From Pseudomonas sp. MF4836 (GTDB lineage Bacteria > Pseudomonadota > Gammaproteobacteria > Pseudomonadales > Pseudomonadaceae), in NCBI RefSeq assembly GCF_002018875.1, contig NZ_MVOL01000001.1, positions 558,001 through 622,000 of the forward strand: a stretch of DNA of 64,000 bases, given 5' to 3'. Position 1 is the first letter of the stretch, and every line of letters begins with the position of its first letter. This document shows, piece after piece, positions 1 through 9,150 of this stretch. Position numbers and translations under genes: made by a program. The notes under the pieces were generated by a model that did no database searches, was not told the origin of the DNA, and worked only from the letters and a program-made list of their open reading frames with translations.

Positions 1-779
1 CGCACCGGACGCGAGCCGGTCCGCGCCCACTGCACCGCATCGTCCAGGGCCGCGAGGCCAATGCCGATGTCGATCGCGCAATGGATCAACTGCGCGCTGG
101 CGCCGATGTAATTGCGCCGCTGGTACCACTGCGCCAGGGGAATGACCTGCTCCGGGCGCACCACCACGTCCTCCAGCAGGGTGCTGCCGCTGGCGGTCAC
201 GCGCTGGCCCATGCCGTCCCAGTCGTCAAGCAGGGTGATGCCCGGAGTCGCCGCCGGCAGCATCACGTACAGCGCGTTGCCGGCTTCATCCACGGCCTGG
301 ATTTTCAGCAGGTCGGCGAACAGGCAACCGGTGCTGTAGAACTTGCTGCCATTGAGTACCAGGTGTTCGCCACGGCGCTCCAGGCGGGTGTGGATTTCTC
401 CGCGGAAGGTGCCGCTGCGCTCGGCGATCGCCCCCGAAGACAGTTGGCGCTCGGCGAAGGCACCGAGGTACTGGCGTTGTTGCTCGGGGTTGGCGATCAG
501 GCGCAGGTGCTCGACCGTGGCGAAGTGCGGAAACAGCGCCTGGGCCACGCTGGGGTCGGCCTTGGCCAGGGCGATAAAGATCTGCGCCACCTGCAACTGG
601 CTGACGTCGCCGCCGCCCAGCTCCCGAGGGACCCGGGCGGCGCCGAGGCCGGAGTCGCGGATCAGGTCCAGTTGGGCATGGGGCAGGATCCGCCCGGCGT
701 CGCGCTCGGCGGCGCCGGGTTGAATCTGGGTGGCCAACTGCTGGGCCAGGGCGAGGTAATCGGTCATGGAAGTGTCCAT
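1..779 (-). CDS. SfnB/DszC-like flavin monooxygenase (acyl-CoA dehydrogenase fold), 3' part cut by window edge
   Basis: About 259 residues are visible before the gene runs off the left edge. The order of landmarks (an N-terminal helical part, an IAERSG stretch near residue 119, NGSKFYSTG, then DDWDGMGQRVTASG) is that of the SfnB/DszC branch of the acyl-CoA dehydrogenase superfamily. Members use reduced flavin and oxygen, often on organosulfur or aromatic compounds, rather than dehydrogenating acyl-CoA. The start at 779 is 9 bp after the MFS stop. A second in-frame ATG at 767 is also possible, and neither has a good Shine-Dalgarno. It is the last visible gene of the minus-strand operon starting at 5493. 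Substrate unknown. A true acyl-CoA dehydrogenase is less likely from the DDW-GMGQR-TASG motif. Confidence 0.78.
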   Translation of the reverse strand, partial: MDTSMTDYLALAQQLATQIQPGAAERDAGRILPHAQLDLIRDSGLGAARVPRELGGGDVSQLQVAQIFIALAKADPSVAQALFPHFATVEHLRLIANPEQQRQYLGAFAERQLSSGAIAERSGTFRGEIHTRLERRGEHLVLNGSKFYSTGCLFADLLKIQAVDEAGNALYVMLPAATPGITLLDDWDGMGQRVTASGSTLLEDVVVRPEQVIPLAQWYQRRNYIGASAQLIHCAIDIGIGLAALDDAVQWARTGSRPV

Positions 780-788
780 CAAAAAAAG

Positions 789-2135
789 TCAGGAAGCGTC
801 GCGCAGGGCGTGTCGCGGCACGCCGAGCAAGAGGATCAGCGTGCCGCAGGCCACCAGGCCGGCGACGATGTACAGCGCCAGGCTGATGCTGCCGGTGGAG
901 GTCTTGATCGCGCCGATCATGATCGGCGTCAGCAGGCTGCTGATTTGTCCGCAGCAATTGACCAGGGCCAGGCCGGCGGCCTTGGCGTGGTCCGACAGGT
1001 AGTAGGTGGGGATGGTCCAGAAAATCGCCGTGGCCACCAGGTAGCCGCTGGTCATCAGGGTCAGCACGGCAATCGCCGAATACGGGCTGAACAGGAAGTT
1101 GGGCAGAATCAGCATCGCCAGGGCCGCTGCCAGACCGCCGAGAGCGAAGTGCCAGCGCCGCTCCTGGTGCAGGTCCGAATGGCGGCAGGCCCAGAGCATC
1201 AGGCTGACGCCGACCACATAGGGCAGGGCCGAGAGCAGACCCAGTTGCCCGAGGTTGCTGACCCCGGAGTCGCGGATGATCGACGGCGCCCAGATATTGG
1301 TGACGTTGCCGGTGCACATGATGGTCAGGCAGTAGGCCAGGGTGATGAACCACACCTTGCGGTCTTTCAAGGCCTCGACAAAGCGCGTGTGGCCGCCGGG
1401 TTTGCGCTGTTGTCGCTCGCGGACCAGGGCCTGTTCGATGGCGTGCTTTTCAGCGGCGCTCAACCATTTGGCCGAAGCCGGCCTGTCGTCCAGCCAGTAC
1501 CAGGCGAACAGCCCGGCGAGCACCGGCGGAATGCCGGTGATCACGAACAGCCATTGCCAGCCGGTGAACCCGGCGATGCCGGCGAAGTGGCTCATGATCG
1601 AGGTCGACAAGGGCCCGCCGATAATCCCGCACACGGCAATCGCCATGATAAAACGCGAGGTGATCCGCGCGCGGTGGCTGGCCGGGAACCAGTAGGTCAG
1701 GTACAGGATCACCCCGGGGAAGAACCCGGCTTCGGCCGCCCCCAGCAGCACCCGCAGCACGTAAAACTGCGCCGGGGTCTGGGCGAAGGCGGTGGCGATG
1801 GTCACCAGGCCCCAGAGGATCATGATCCGGGTCATGGTTTTCTTGGCGCCGATTTTTTCCAGCAACAGGTTGCTGGGGATCTCGAACAGCAGGTAACCGA
1901 TGGAGAACACGCCGACGATGATGCCGAAGGTGGCGTCGCTGATGTTGAGGTCGGTCTTGAACTGCAAATGGGCGAAACCGATATTGACCCGGTCCAGCCA
2001 ATTGAGCACGAAGCACAGGAACAGGAACGGCATGATGCGCCACGCCAGTTTGCGGTACAGGCGCTGGTCGAACTCGGGCACCGAGGTCCCGGCGCTGGGC
2101 CGGGCATCAACGGGCAGGGTGCTGGAAATGCTCAT
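789..2135 (-). CDS. MFS transporter, anion:cation symporter (ACS) family
   Basis: 448 residues with about 12 hydrophobic segments. The N-terminal motif LNWLDRVNIGFAH and the segment GYLLFEIPSNLLLEKIGAKK are hallmarks of the ACS family, which imports organic anions such as tartrate, phthalate, glucarate or 4-hydroxyphenylacetate by proton symport at the inner membrane. Its ATG follows directly on the TAA of the upstream TonB-dependent receptor (TAAATG), so the two are co-translated. With an outer-membrane receptor and catabolic enzymes beside it, it is probably the inner-membrane step for the island's substrate (inference). The exact substrate cannot be read from the sequence. Confidence 0.9.
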   Translation of the reverse strand: MSISSTLPVDARPSAGTSVPEFDQRLYRKLAWRIMPFLFLCFVLNWLDRVNIGFAHLQFKTDLNISDATFGIIVGVFSIGYLLFEIPSNLLLEKIGAKKTMTRIMILWGLVTIATAFAQTPAQFYVLRVLLGAAEAGFFPGVILYLTYWFPASHRARITSRFIMAIAVCGIIGGPLSTSIMSHFAGIAGFTGWQWLFVITGIPPVLAGLFAWYWLDDRPASAKWLSAAEKHAIEQALVRERQQRKPGGHTRFVEALKDRKVWFITLAYCLTIMCTGNVTNIWAPSIIRDSGVSNLGQLGLLSALPYVVGVSLMLWACRHSDLHQERRWHFALGGLAAALAMLILPNFLFSPYSAIAVLTLMTSGYLVATAIFWTIPTYYLSDHAKAAGLALVNCCGQISSLLTPIMIGAIKTSTGSISLALYIVAGLVACGTLILLLGVPRHALRDAS

Positions 2136-4661
2136 TTACCAGCTCACGTCGACTTTGGCGAAGTAGTACGCGCCTTCCAGGCCGTAGGGCGAGTACCAGC
2201 TGTAGGTCGGGTTGTCGGTGGGGAAGAAGTAGAAGCGCTTGGCCTCGTCATTCAACTGCTGCGGCCGACGGTCGAAGATGTTTTCGCCACCCACCGTGAC
2301 CTTCACCGCATCGCTGAGCCAGTAGCCCAGGCTCAGGTCGGTGATCAGCGCCGGACGGATTTCCTCGTCACGGCTGGCGCTGATCTGGTTGCGCCCGGTG
2401 ACTTTCGAGTAGCGGGTGCCCTTGAGCGTGACGTCGAAGTCGCCCAGCTGCCAGGCGGCGGTCAGCGAGGTCACGTTTTTCGGATAGGCCGAGGTCAGGT
2501 TGCCCTGGCGGTCGCGGCCCACCGCGCTGACCCCGGTGCCGGCGAGGGCCTCGGGCTCCTTGATTTTCTCGATGGTCTGCAGGCTCTGGTTGCTGAGCAG
2601 GGTCCACTTGGTCTTGCCGTAGCGGCCCAGGTCATAGCGGTAGTCGGCCACCAGGTCGATGCCCCGGGTGCGGGTGTCGGCCAGGTTGCCGAAGTAGGAC
2701 ACGATCTGGTTCGGGTCCAGACCGTTGCTCGCCAGCAGGTTGGACACGGCGGTGCCTTGCAGGTTGCTGGTCTGCAGCACGCGGTCCTTGATGTCGATCT
2801 GGTACAGGTCGAGGGTGACGTCGAGGTTCTCGGTCGGTGTGAGCACAAAACCCAGGCTGTAGTTGGTCGAGCGTTCCGGCTTCAAGGCCTTGGCGCCCAG
2901 GGCCTTGCCGGCGGCGTCGTCGACGGTCACGTAGCGGGTGGTGGCCTGCTCCAGCTGGCCGGTGAGCGGGCTGGTGCGCCAGGCGGTCAGCGACGAGGAG
3001 TAGTACTGCTGTTGCAGGGACGGCGCGCGAAAGCCGTTGCTGAGGGTGCCGCGCACCGCGAACTGTGGGTTGAAGGCATAGCGGGTCGAGAGCTTGCCGC
3101 TGCCGGTGTCGCCAAAATCGCTGTAGTGCTCGAAACGGCCAGCCAGGCTCATGTCCCACTGCTCGGTCAGGCTCTGGCTGAAGTCGATATAGGCGGCGGT
3201 ATTGGTCCGCGAATAGTTATGCGCATCGGCAGGGGTAAAACCCACCAGCCCTGGCGCGCCGGGGTTCGGGCGCTGGCCGGCGAGGGGGCTGCCGGCGGGG
3301 AACACATAACCGCCGTCGGCATAGGACGCGTATTCGCCGGCCTGGATCTCGAAGCCGTCGCGGCGGAACTCAAGGCCGGTGGAGACGTTCAGCGGCTTGG
3401 CGAACAGCCCGGTGTCGAAGGCCCGGGTCAGGTCCAGGTTGTTGGTCCACTGGCTGGCGATCAGGTTGCCGCCGTCCATGTCACGCGGGCTGTCCGGTCC
3501 CAGGGACGGGTTCAGCGAGCGCTCGTTGCGGGTGTTGGCATTGTTGTAGCCATAGCTGGTGCTCAGGTCCCAGTGCCAGCCCAGCAGGTCGTCGTTGCGC
3601 ACGCCGAACACGCTCTGGAAGTCGTCTTCCTCGACCACGAAGCGCGGCGAAAACCCGTCCGGGTATACCGAAACGATGTTCTGCGGCGAGTTGGCGGTGC
3701 GGTAGGTGCCCCAACTGGTGGAATTGCGGTGGCTCAGGGTCGAGAACGAATACAGGGTGTAGGCCTCGTTCAGCGGCAGTTCGGCGTTGTAGCCGAAGTT
3801 GTAGGTCTGGGAGCGCGGCTGGCCCAGTTGCTGGCGGTAGCGGCTTTCGCTGGTTTCCCGTGGGTCGGGCTGGCCGTTCTGGCGGAAATAGATACTGGTG
3901 CGATCCGGTACCGCGCCGGCGACGTTGGAGCTTTCCTGCACGCCGATGTCGGCGCTGAGGCTGAAGAAGCCCTCATTGGGCAGCTCGAAGCCCTGGTTGA
4001 TCTGACCCTGGCCCCGGGCGCCGAAATTGCCCTTGCCGCCAACCCGATTCGCGTACTGCCCGTACAGGGCGCTGGCGCTGCCGCCGGAGTGGTTGCTCTT
4101 GAGGATGATGTTGATCACCCCGGCAATTGCGTCCGAACCGTATTGTGCGGCGGCGCCGTCGCGCAGGACTTCGATGTGGTCCACGGCGCTGACCGGGATC
4201 AGGTCGAGGTCGGCCGGCGACTGGCCACTGGCGGTGGCGGCGGTCTGGACGAAGATCAGCGACGTGTTGTGCCGGCGCTTGCCATTGACCAGCACCAGCA
4301 CGTGATTGCCGCCCAGGCCGCGCAGGGTCGCGGACTTGACCGACAGGCCGGTGCCACCGGTGAAGCCGGCGGCATTGGTGTAGGACGGCACGGCGGCGGC
4401 CAGGGCGTCGCGCAGGTTCTGCTTGCCGGAACGGGCCAGGTCGTCGGCGCTGATCACATCGATCGGCGCCAGGCTCTTGGCCACGGTGCGGCCGCTGTCC
4501 CGGGCGCCGGTGACGATGACCGTCTGCAACGCAGTGTCGCCAGTGGCCGAAGTGCGGGCGCCACTCTCGTCGGCCAGGGCCGCCGGGCTGGCGCACAGGC
4601 CGAGGATGCCGGCGGTCAGCAGGCTGAGCCTGGGGTGAAAGCGGGTGTACGGGCGAGACAT
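2136..4661 (-). CDS. TonB-dependent outer-membrane receptor
   Basis: 841 residues from the ATG at 4661, chosen because it has GGAG seven bases upstream and begins a clean signal peptide (MSRPYTRF... to ALADES). The reading frame stays open about 100 codons further upstream, but that part is low quality. The plug domain is recognisable from IDVISADDLARSGKQNLRDAL and RDGAAAQYGSDAIAGVINIILK. The beta-barrel ends in VDVSW with the terminal aromatic residue expected for BAM insertion. Family role: energised uptake of a scarce ligand across the outer membrane. The context (MFS permease, CoA enzymes, IclR regulator, no siderophore genes) suggests a carbon or sulfur compound rather than iron (inference). 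Confidence 0.93.
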   Translation of the reverse strand: MSRPYTRFHPRLSLLTAGILGLCASPAALADESGARTSATGDTALQTVIVTGARDSGRTVAKSLAPIDVISADDLARSGKQNLRDALAAAVPSYTNAAGFTGGTGLSVKSATLRGLGGNHVLVLVNGKRRHNTSLIFVQTAATASGQSPADLDLIPVSAVDHIEVLRDGAAAQYGSDAIAGVINIILKSNHSGGSASALYGQYANRVGGKGNFGARGQGQINQGFELPNEGFFSLSADIGVQESSNVAGAVPDRTSIYFRQNGQPDPRETSESRYRQQLGQPRSQTYNFGYNAELPLNEAYTLYSFSTLSHRNSTSWGTYRTANSPQNIVSVYPDGFSPRFVVEEDDFQSVFGVRNDDLLGWHWDLSTSYGYNNANTRNERSLNPSLGPDSPRDMDGGNLIASQWTNNLDLTRAFDTGLFAKPLNVSTGLEFRRDGFEIQAGEYASYADGGYVFPAGSPLAGQRPNPGAPGLVGFTPADAHNYSRTNTAAYIDFSQSLTEQWDMSLAGRFEHYSDFGDTGSGKLSTRYAFNPQFAVRGTLSNGFRAPSLQQQYYSSSLTAWRTSPLTGQLEQATTRYVTVDDAAGKALGAKALKPERSTNYSLGFVLTPTENLDVTLDLYQIDIKDRVLQTSNLQGTAVSNLLASNGLDPNQIVSYFGNLADTRTRGIDLVADYRYDLGRYGKTKWTLLSNQSLQTIEKIKEPEALAGTGVSAVGRDRQGNLTSAYPKNVTSLTAAWQLGDFDVTLKGTRYSKVTGRNQISASRDEEIRPALITDLSLGYWLSDAVKVTVGGENIFDRRPQQLNDEAKRFYFFPTDNPTYSWYSPYGLEGAYYFAKVDVSW

Positions 4662-4791
4662 GGTGAGGCTCCAATGTTTAGGTGCCGCTTTCCATTCCTG
4701 GTGGTGGGAGTTCCTGACAGTACTGGCGAGGCTGAAGTGTGGGTGTTTCTCGTTATGGGCAGAGGGTGCGGGCGGCCTTCGTGGGCCGCGC

Positions 4792-5493
4792 TCAACGGTC
4801 GAGCATGACGTCCTTTCGGGCCTGGTCGACCAGTGCCAGATGCCGCTGCAGGCGGCTGTTGCGCTCGGCCAGCAGCAGGCGCTTGGTCCATTCCACGGCC
4901 TTGGCGGAATGGGCCGCGAGCTGCGCCGCCAGTTCCAGGGCGCGGGCATAGGCGTCGTCCACCACTTCATTCACCAGACCCATGGCCAGGGCCTCGCGGG
5001 CCTCGAACCGGCGGGCACTGAGCATGATGTCCAGGGCCGCAGTTTCGCCAATCAGGCTCGGCAAGGTGATGGCGCTGAAGCCGGACAACATGCCGTGCTG
5101 CACTTCCGGGAAATGGAAGCGGGTGTCGTGGCGGGCGATGCGGAAATCGCAATGAATGGCCAGGCTGATGCCCAGGCCCAGGGTGTGGCCGTGCAACGCG
5201 GCGATCACCGGTTTGCTCAGCTCATGGCCGACGCCGGGCAGGGCGCGGGCCAGCACCTGGCTGCTGACGGTCTCGCCGGTTTCGCGGATTTCCTTGAGGT
5301 CGGAGCCGGCGCAGAACGCCCGCTCGCCGGTGCCACGCAGCACGATGGCGCGCACGGCGCGGTCATCCTGGGCGCGCTGCCAGGCGTCGGCCAGTTCGTG
5401 CTTGGCCTGGCTGTCCAGGGCGTTGAGGCGCTCGGGGCGGTTGAGGCTGACCACCAGGATCCCTTCGCCAACGTGTTGGTACTCGACTGTCAT
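4792..5493 (-). CDS. Enoyl-CoA hydratase/isomerase (crotonase) family protein
   Basis: 233 residues. The crotonase fold is shown by LNRPERLNALD near the N-terminus, the oxyanion-hole region FCAGSDLKEI, ALHGHTLGLGISLAIHCDFRIA and FHFPEVQHGMLSG. Family members hydrate, isomerise or cleave acyl-CoA thioesters in the cytoplasm. It is first in the minus-strand operon. A gap of about 130 bp to the receptor contains a GC-rich hairpin near 4770-4790 without a T-run. Together with the CoA ligase encoded divergently it points to degradation through CoA thioesters. It is slightly shorter than typical hydratases (about 255-260 residues), and the specific reaction is unknown. Confidence 0.88.
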   Translation of the reverse strand: MTVEYQHVGEGILVVSLNRPERLNALDSQAKHELADAWQRAQDDRAVRAIVLRGTGERAFCAGSDLKEIRETGETVSSQVLARALPGVGHELSKPVIAALHGHTLGLGISLAIHCDFRIARHDTRFHFPEVQHGMLSGFSAITLPSLIGETAALDIMLSARRFEAREALAMGLVNEVVDDAYARALELAAQLAAHSAKAVEWTKRLLLAERNSRLQRHLALVDQARKDVMLDR

Positions 5494-5590
5494 GGTTTGG
5501 ATTTCATCGATTGTGAAAGAAAGACGCTTTGCCCCTTGAGGTCGGCGTCAAAGTGGGGAAAACTTAATTGATGTGCACAATGCAAACAGC

Positions 5591-5609
5591 ATGTTTGTTA
5601 TATGAACAT
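5591..5609. promoter_or_regulatory. Imperfect palindrome in the divergent promoter region, candidate IclR operator
   Basis: The 147-bp gap between the divergent enoyl-CoA hydratase and alcohol dehydrogenase genes contains ATGTT-N9-AACAT, overlapping a tighter ATATG-AA-CATAT (5600-5611). It lies 31 bp upstream of the dehydrogenase start, where a regulator could control both operons. An IclR-type gene lies in the same island. The sequence symmetry is seen; the assignment to that regulator is inference. Confidence 0.4.
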
Positions 5610-5640
5610 ATTCTTATCAGGTCACAAACGGTTATAAAAA

Positions 5641-6663
5641 ATGAAAGCGATAGTTCTAAAAGCCTTCGGCGGGCCGGAGCAACTGCAGGTCGAGGAGGTG
5701 CCGACACCGCAACCCGGGGCCGGTGAAGTGCTGGTCAAAGTGCATGCGGCAGGGGTTTGCCACCACGATCTGCTGCACCGCGCCGGGCAGCTGCCAGGGG
5801 CCCACACCGGGGTGGTACTGGGCCATGAAGTGGCGGGCGAGGTGGTGCAAGTCGGCGCCGGAGTCCTGCAACTGCGGGTGGGAGCCCGGGTGGTGATCTA
5901 CCAGCGACGCTTCTGCGGGCAATGCCGCGACTGCCTGCGCGGCCGCCAGGACCTGTGCCGCGCCCTGGGCCTGCCATCGGTGGACACCGAGGGCGCCTAC
6001 GCCGAGTACCTGCGGGTGCCGGCGATCTCCGCCGTGGAGTTGCCCGACGGCCTGGACTACACCCTGGCCGCCCTGGCCTCATGCCCGATCGCCACCAGCG
6101 TGCGCGCGCTGTACGGCGAGGCGGCGCTCAAGCCCGGGGAAACAGTATTGATCAACGGCGCCAGCGGCGGCCTGGGCGCGCACCAGATCCAGCTGGCCCG
6201 GGCACTGGGCGCGCGGGTGATCGCGGTCACCGGCAGTGCGCAAAAGAGTGAATTCCTCAAGAGCCTTGGAGCCCATGAAGTGATTGTCAGCCACCAGGGC
6301 TACAGCGCCGAGGTCTGGCGCCTGACGGGCAAGCGCGGGGTCGACGTGGCCATGGACAACCTCGGCCACACCCTGGAAGACACCCTGCGCAGCATGACCC
6401 TCGGCGGACGAGTGGTGGTGCTGGGCAATGTGCAGCCGGGCAATGTGGCAGTGTCTCCCGGCTTGCTGATCGGTCGCCGGCTCAAGGTCCAGGGCTCGGG
6501 CAGCGCCACCTTGGAAGAACTGCGGGTGGCCCTGGCGTTGATCCACAGTGGCCAGGTGCGGCCGCTGATCGACCGTATCCTGCCGTTCCCGCAGGTGGCC
6601 GAGGCCCACGCGCTACTGGAGTCGCGCCAGGTCAGCGGGCGCATCGTCCTGAGTGGGTGGTGA
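5641..6663 (+). CDS. Zinc-dependent alcohol dehydrogenase (MDR family)
   Basis: 340 residues. The GroES-like N-terminal domain has the catalytic-zinc region AGVCHHDLL and VLGHEVAGEV. A structural-zinc lobe follows with four cysteines (CGQCRDC then C, around residues 98-112). The Rossmann domain carries INGASGGLGAHQIQLARALGA. The family oxidises alcohols or reduces aldehydes/ketones with NAD(P)H in the cytoplasm. Its stop is 2 bp before the acyl-CoA ligase ATG, so the pair forms a rightward operon that probably converts an alcohol or aldehyde intermediate for CoA activation (inference). The substrate is not identifiable from sequence. Confidence 0.92.
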   Translation: MKAIVLKAFGGPEQLQVEEVPTPQPGAGEVLVKVHAAGVCHHDLLHRAGQLPGAHTGVVLGHEVAGEVVQVGAGVLQLRVGARVVIYQRRFCGQCRDCLRGRQDLCRALGLPSVDTEGAYAEYLRVPAISAVELPDGLDYTLAALASCPIATSVRALYGEAALKPGETVLINGASGGLGAHQIQLARALGARVIAVTGSAQKSEFLKSLGAHEVIVSHQGYSAEVWRLTGKRGVDVAMDNLGHTLEDTLRSMTLGGRVVVLGNVQPGNVAVSPGLLIGRRLKVQGSGSATLEELRVALALIHSGQVRPLIDRILPFPQVAEAHALLESRQVSGRIVLSGW

Positions 6664-6665
6664 GC

Positions 6666-8159
6666 ATGGATATCAGTACGCTGCTGGCCCAGGCGGCCGG
6701 CAAATGGCCCGAGCAACCGGCACTGAGCGAGCCTGCCAGCGCCCGCAGCCTGACCTTCGCCGAGCTGGACCGGGCGCTCAGCGGGTTCGGCCAGGCCCTG
6801 GAGCGGCTGCACGTGGCGCCCGGGGCGCGGGTGGCCCTGCTGGCCGAGGCCAGCCTCGACTATTTGATTGCCGACTACGGCTGCATGGCCAACGGTCGGG
6901 TGCGGGTGCCGCTGGACCCGGCCCTGGCTGCCGATGAACTGCTGGCCCAGGTACGTGATGCCGGGGCTGTCCTGCTGCTGTTCTCCCCCCAGCACCTGGC
7001 CCTGGTTGAACGTCTGCGCCAGGCGGGCATTGACTGCCGGCCCCTGGAGACCCTGACCACCCCGGCCGCTGGCGACCTCAGGCCACGCCCGGCCCAGTCG
7101 CCCCAGGCCCTGGCTTCGCTGAACTACACCGGCGGCACCACTGGCACCCCCAAGGCGGTGATGCATCGCCATGCCAGCCTGTGCGCGGTGTTGCAGAACA
7201 TCGTCATGGCTCGCGGCGCGGTGGTCGGCGATGTGCTGCTTAATGTGCGGCCGCTATGGCCGATTGCCGCGGTGGCGGTGTTGGCGCACCTGCTCAGTGG
7301 CGGCCAGGTGGTACTCGGCGGGCGCTTTGATGGCAAGACCTTTGTCGCCCAACTGCTTGAGTATCGGGTGGCCTTCAGCTCCCTGGTGCCGACCCAGCTG
7401 CTGCGCCTGTTGCGTGAAGCCGGCACCGCGCCGCTGCCGTTGCCAGCGTTCAAGAGCCTCGATGTGGGCGCCGCCGCGTTGAGCGGGGAGGTGCTGGAAG
7501 GCTCGTGCAGCCTGTTCAGCGAGCGCATCAGCGTGCTCTACGGCATGACCGAGGCGCCCTGGAGTTGCTACTTGTCGGCGCCGCAGATGGCGGCTGCCCG
7601 GCGTAGTGCAAACGGGGCCGAGGGCCTGGTGGGGCGCCCGGTGTTCGCGGCGGCGGTGCGCATCGACCAGCCCGATGCCCAGGGCGTGGGCGAGATTCTG
7701 CTGGGCGGCCCGCAATTGATGAGCGGTTACTGGCAACAGGACGCCCTCAGCGCGCGGGTCCTGGAGCACGGCTGGCTGCGCAGCGGTGATCTCGGGCGGC
7801 TCGATGCCGATGGCCAGTTGCGGGTACTCGGGCGCTGCAAGGACATCATTCGCAGCGGCGGCAAGTCAGTGCAGCCGGGGGAAGTCGAGCAGAGCCTGCT
7901 GAGCCATCCCGGGGTGCAGGATGCCCATGTCTTCGGCCTGGCGGAGGTCGAATGGGGAGAGCAGGTGTGCGCCGCTGTGGTGCTCAATGGCGCCGGCAAG
8001 CCCAGTGCGCAGGAGCTGATGGAACACTGCCGCGCCTTGCTGTCGCGTTACAAGGTGCCGCGCCGGGTGTTCGTGGTCGATGAACTGCCACGCTCCCACT
8101 ACGGCAAGGTGCAAAAGAACCGGCTGCTCGCCGTGCTGGGGCCGGAACTGGCGTCCTGA
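6666..8159 (+). CDS. Acyl-CoA ligase (ANL adenylate-forming family)
   Basis: 497 residues from the ATG at 6666; a GTG at 6657 inside the previous gene is less likely. Core motifs: the P-loop YTGGTTGTPKAV (about residue 155), YGMTE, SGDLGR, the hinge GRCKDIIRSGGKSVQPGEVE (A8) and the C-terminal catalytic lysine region YGKVQKNRL (A10). The enzyme would activate a carboxylate with ATP and join it to CoA. Its place after the dehydrogenase and opposite a crotonase fits a CoA-dependent degradation route. Whether the acid is aromatic, branched or a fatty acid is not determined. The gene ends 9 bp from the convergent IclR gene. Confidence 0.93.
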   Translation: MDISTLLAQAAGKWPEQPALSEPASARSLTFAELDRALSGFGQALERLHVAPGARVALLAEASLDYLIADYGCMANGRVRVPLDPALAADELLAQVRDAGAVLLLFSPQHLALVERLRQAGIDCRPLETLTTPAAGDLRPRPAQSPQALASLNYTGGTTGTPKAVMHRHASLCAVLQNIVMARGAVVGDVLLNVRPLWPIAAVAVLAHLLSGGQVVLGGRFDGKTFVAQLLEYRVAFSSLVPTQLLRLLREAGTAPLPLPAFKSLDVGAAALSGEVLEGSCSLFSERISVLYGMTEAPWSCYLSAPQMAAARRSANGAEGLVGRPVFAAAVRIDQPDAQGVGEILLGGPQLMSGYWQQDALSARVLEHGWLRSGDLGRLDADGQLRVLGRCKDIIRSGGKSVQPGEVEQSLLSHPGVQDAHVFGLAEVEWGEQVCAAVVLNGAGKPSAQELMEHCRALLSRYKVPRRVFVVDELPRSHYGKVQKNRLLAVLGPELAS

Positions 8160-8168
8160 CTCTGCGGG

Positions 8169-8951
8169 CTAGAGGTTGCCCAACTGCGCCGCGATGCCTT
8201 CACAGGCGCGGCGTACATGGCTGGCCAGGGAGGAGGCGGGGTGGGTTTCCTGCTCCATCTCCAGCCCGGCCACCACCACGGCACCGATCGCCGGCCCGGC
8301 CTCCAGGCGAATGGGGAAGGCCACCGACGAAAGCCCCGGCTTGAACTCGCCATGGCCGAAGGCAAAGTCCTGCTGGCCACGGATCTGCTCCAGGGCCGGC
8401 AAGGCCTTGGCATAACGCGCCTCGCCGAGAATCCCCAGGGCCGTGGCCGCGTCATAAGTGGCCAGCACCGCGCGGCCACTGGGGCTGCCGTCGATGGGGA
8501 ACTGGTCGGCCAGGTCGACAATCACGTTGAGCGGGGTGGTCGGGGTCCACATGCGCTCGATCAACACCACCTGATCGCCCACCGGCACCGACAGCGACAC
8601 AATGGCCTGGCGCTCGCCGATCACCCGCTGCAACTCGATGGCGTAGGGCAGGGCGATCTTGCGCAGGTTGAGGCGGTTCAGATACGCCGCCGAATAAATC
8701 AGGCACTCCGGCCCGATGCGATAGGTGCCGCCCTGGGATTCGATCAGGCTCCAGTAGGTCAGGGTCTTGAGCAGGCGATGGATAGTGGTGCGGTCGATCC
8801 CGGTCAGCCGCGCCAGGTCCAGCGCACTGGCCCCGTGCTTGAGGCCCGACAGCGTGCGCAACAGCACAATCGACCGGTCGATGACCTGAACGCGCCCGCC
8901 CGCACTGTCCTTGCTGCTGGTGAGGGGGGGATGAATCGAAGAAATATCCAT
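8169..8951 (-). CDS. IclR-family transcriptional regulator
   Basis: 260 residues from the ATG at 8951. A start at 8975 is also possible, and the frame stays open to 9134. The N-terminal winged helix (VIDRSIVLLRTL, then LARLTGIDRTTIHRLLKTL) is followed by the IclR effector domain with PSGRAVLATYD and FPIRLEAGPAIGAVVVAG. IclR proteins bind small aromatic or aliphatic acids and repress or activate catabolic genes. The gene converges on the acyl-CoA ligase. It probably controls the divergent promoter region around 5494-5640 (inference from position). Confidence 0.9.
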   Translation of the reverse strand: MDISSIHPPLTSSKDSAGGRVQVIDRSIVLLRTLSGLKHGASALDLARLTGIDRTTIHRLLKTLTYWSLIESQGGTYRIGPECLIYSAAYLNRLNLRKIALPYAIELQRVIGERQAIVSLSVPVGDQVVLIERMWTPTTPLNVIVDLADQFPIDGSPSGRAVLATYDAATALGILGEARYAKALPALEQIRGQQDFAFGHGEFKPGLSSVAFPIRLEAGPAIGAVVVAGLEMEQETHPASSLASHVRRACEGIAAQLGNL

Positions 8952-9150
8952 TGTGGCAGCGGCTTCCGAAATCATTTTGGTCGGCCAGCGCAGATCGCAG
9001 GCTTGGCCGGTGGCCAAGGTTAGCCGTGATCGGGTGCGGGGTGAAGAGCAATCTGAATTCGCTGAGCGACTGCCCGGGTGAGGCAGTACCGCTGTCGGTG
9101 ACTGCGGCACGCCGTTCATGGGGACTGCCGACACGCGGCATCCCTGGTCA

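Noticed and set aside
4765..4792. GC-rich hairpin between the TonB receptor and enoyl-CoA hydratase genes as a terminator
   Set aside because: No T-run on the minus strand, and the genes appear to be in one operon.
81..4808. Very long plus-strand open frame of 1575 codons at the left end
   Set aside because: It runs antisense to the SfnB-like, MFS and TonB-receptor genes, is made of low-complexity Gly/Ala/Gln/Arg/Val residues, and shows no domain. It is a GC-rich shadow.
4662..4970. N-terminal extension of the TonB receptor frame
   Set aside because: It precedes a strong ribosome site and a clean signal peptide at 4661, and overlaps the enoyl-CoA hydratase coding region.
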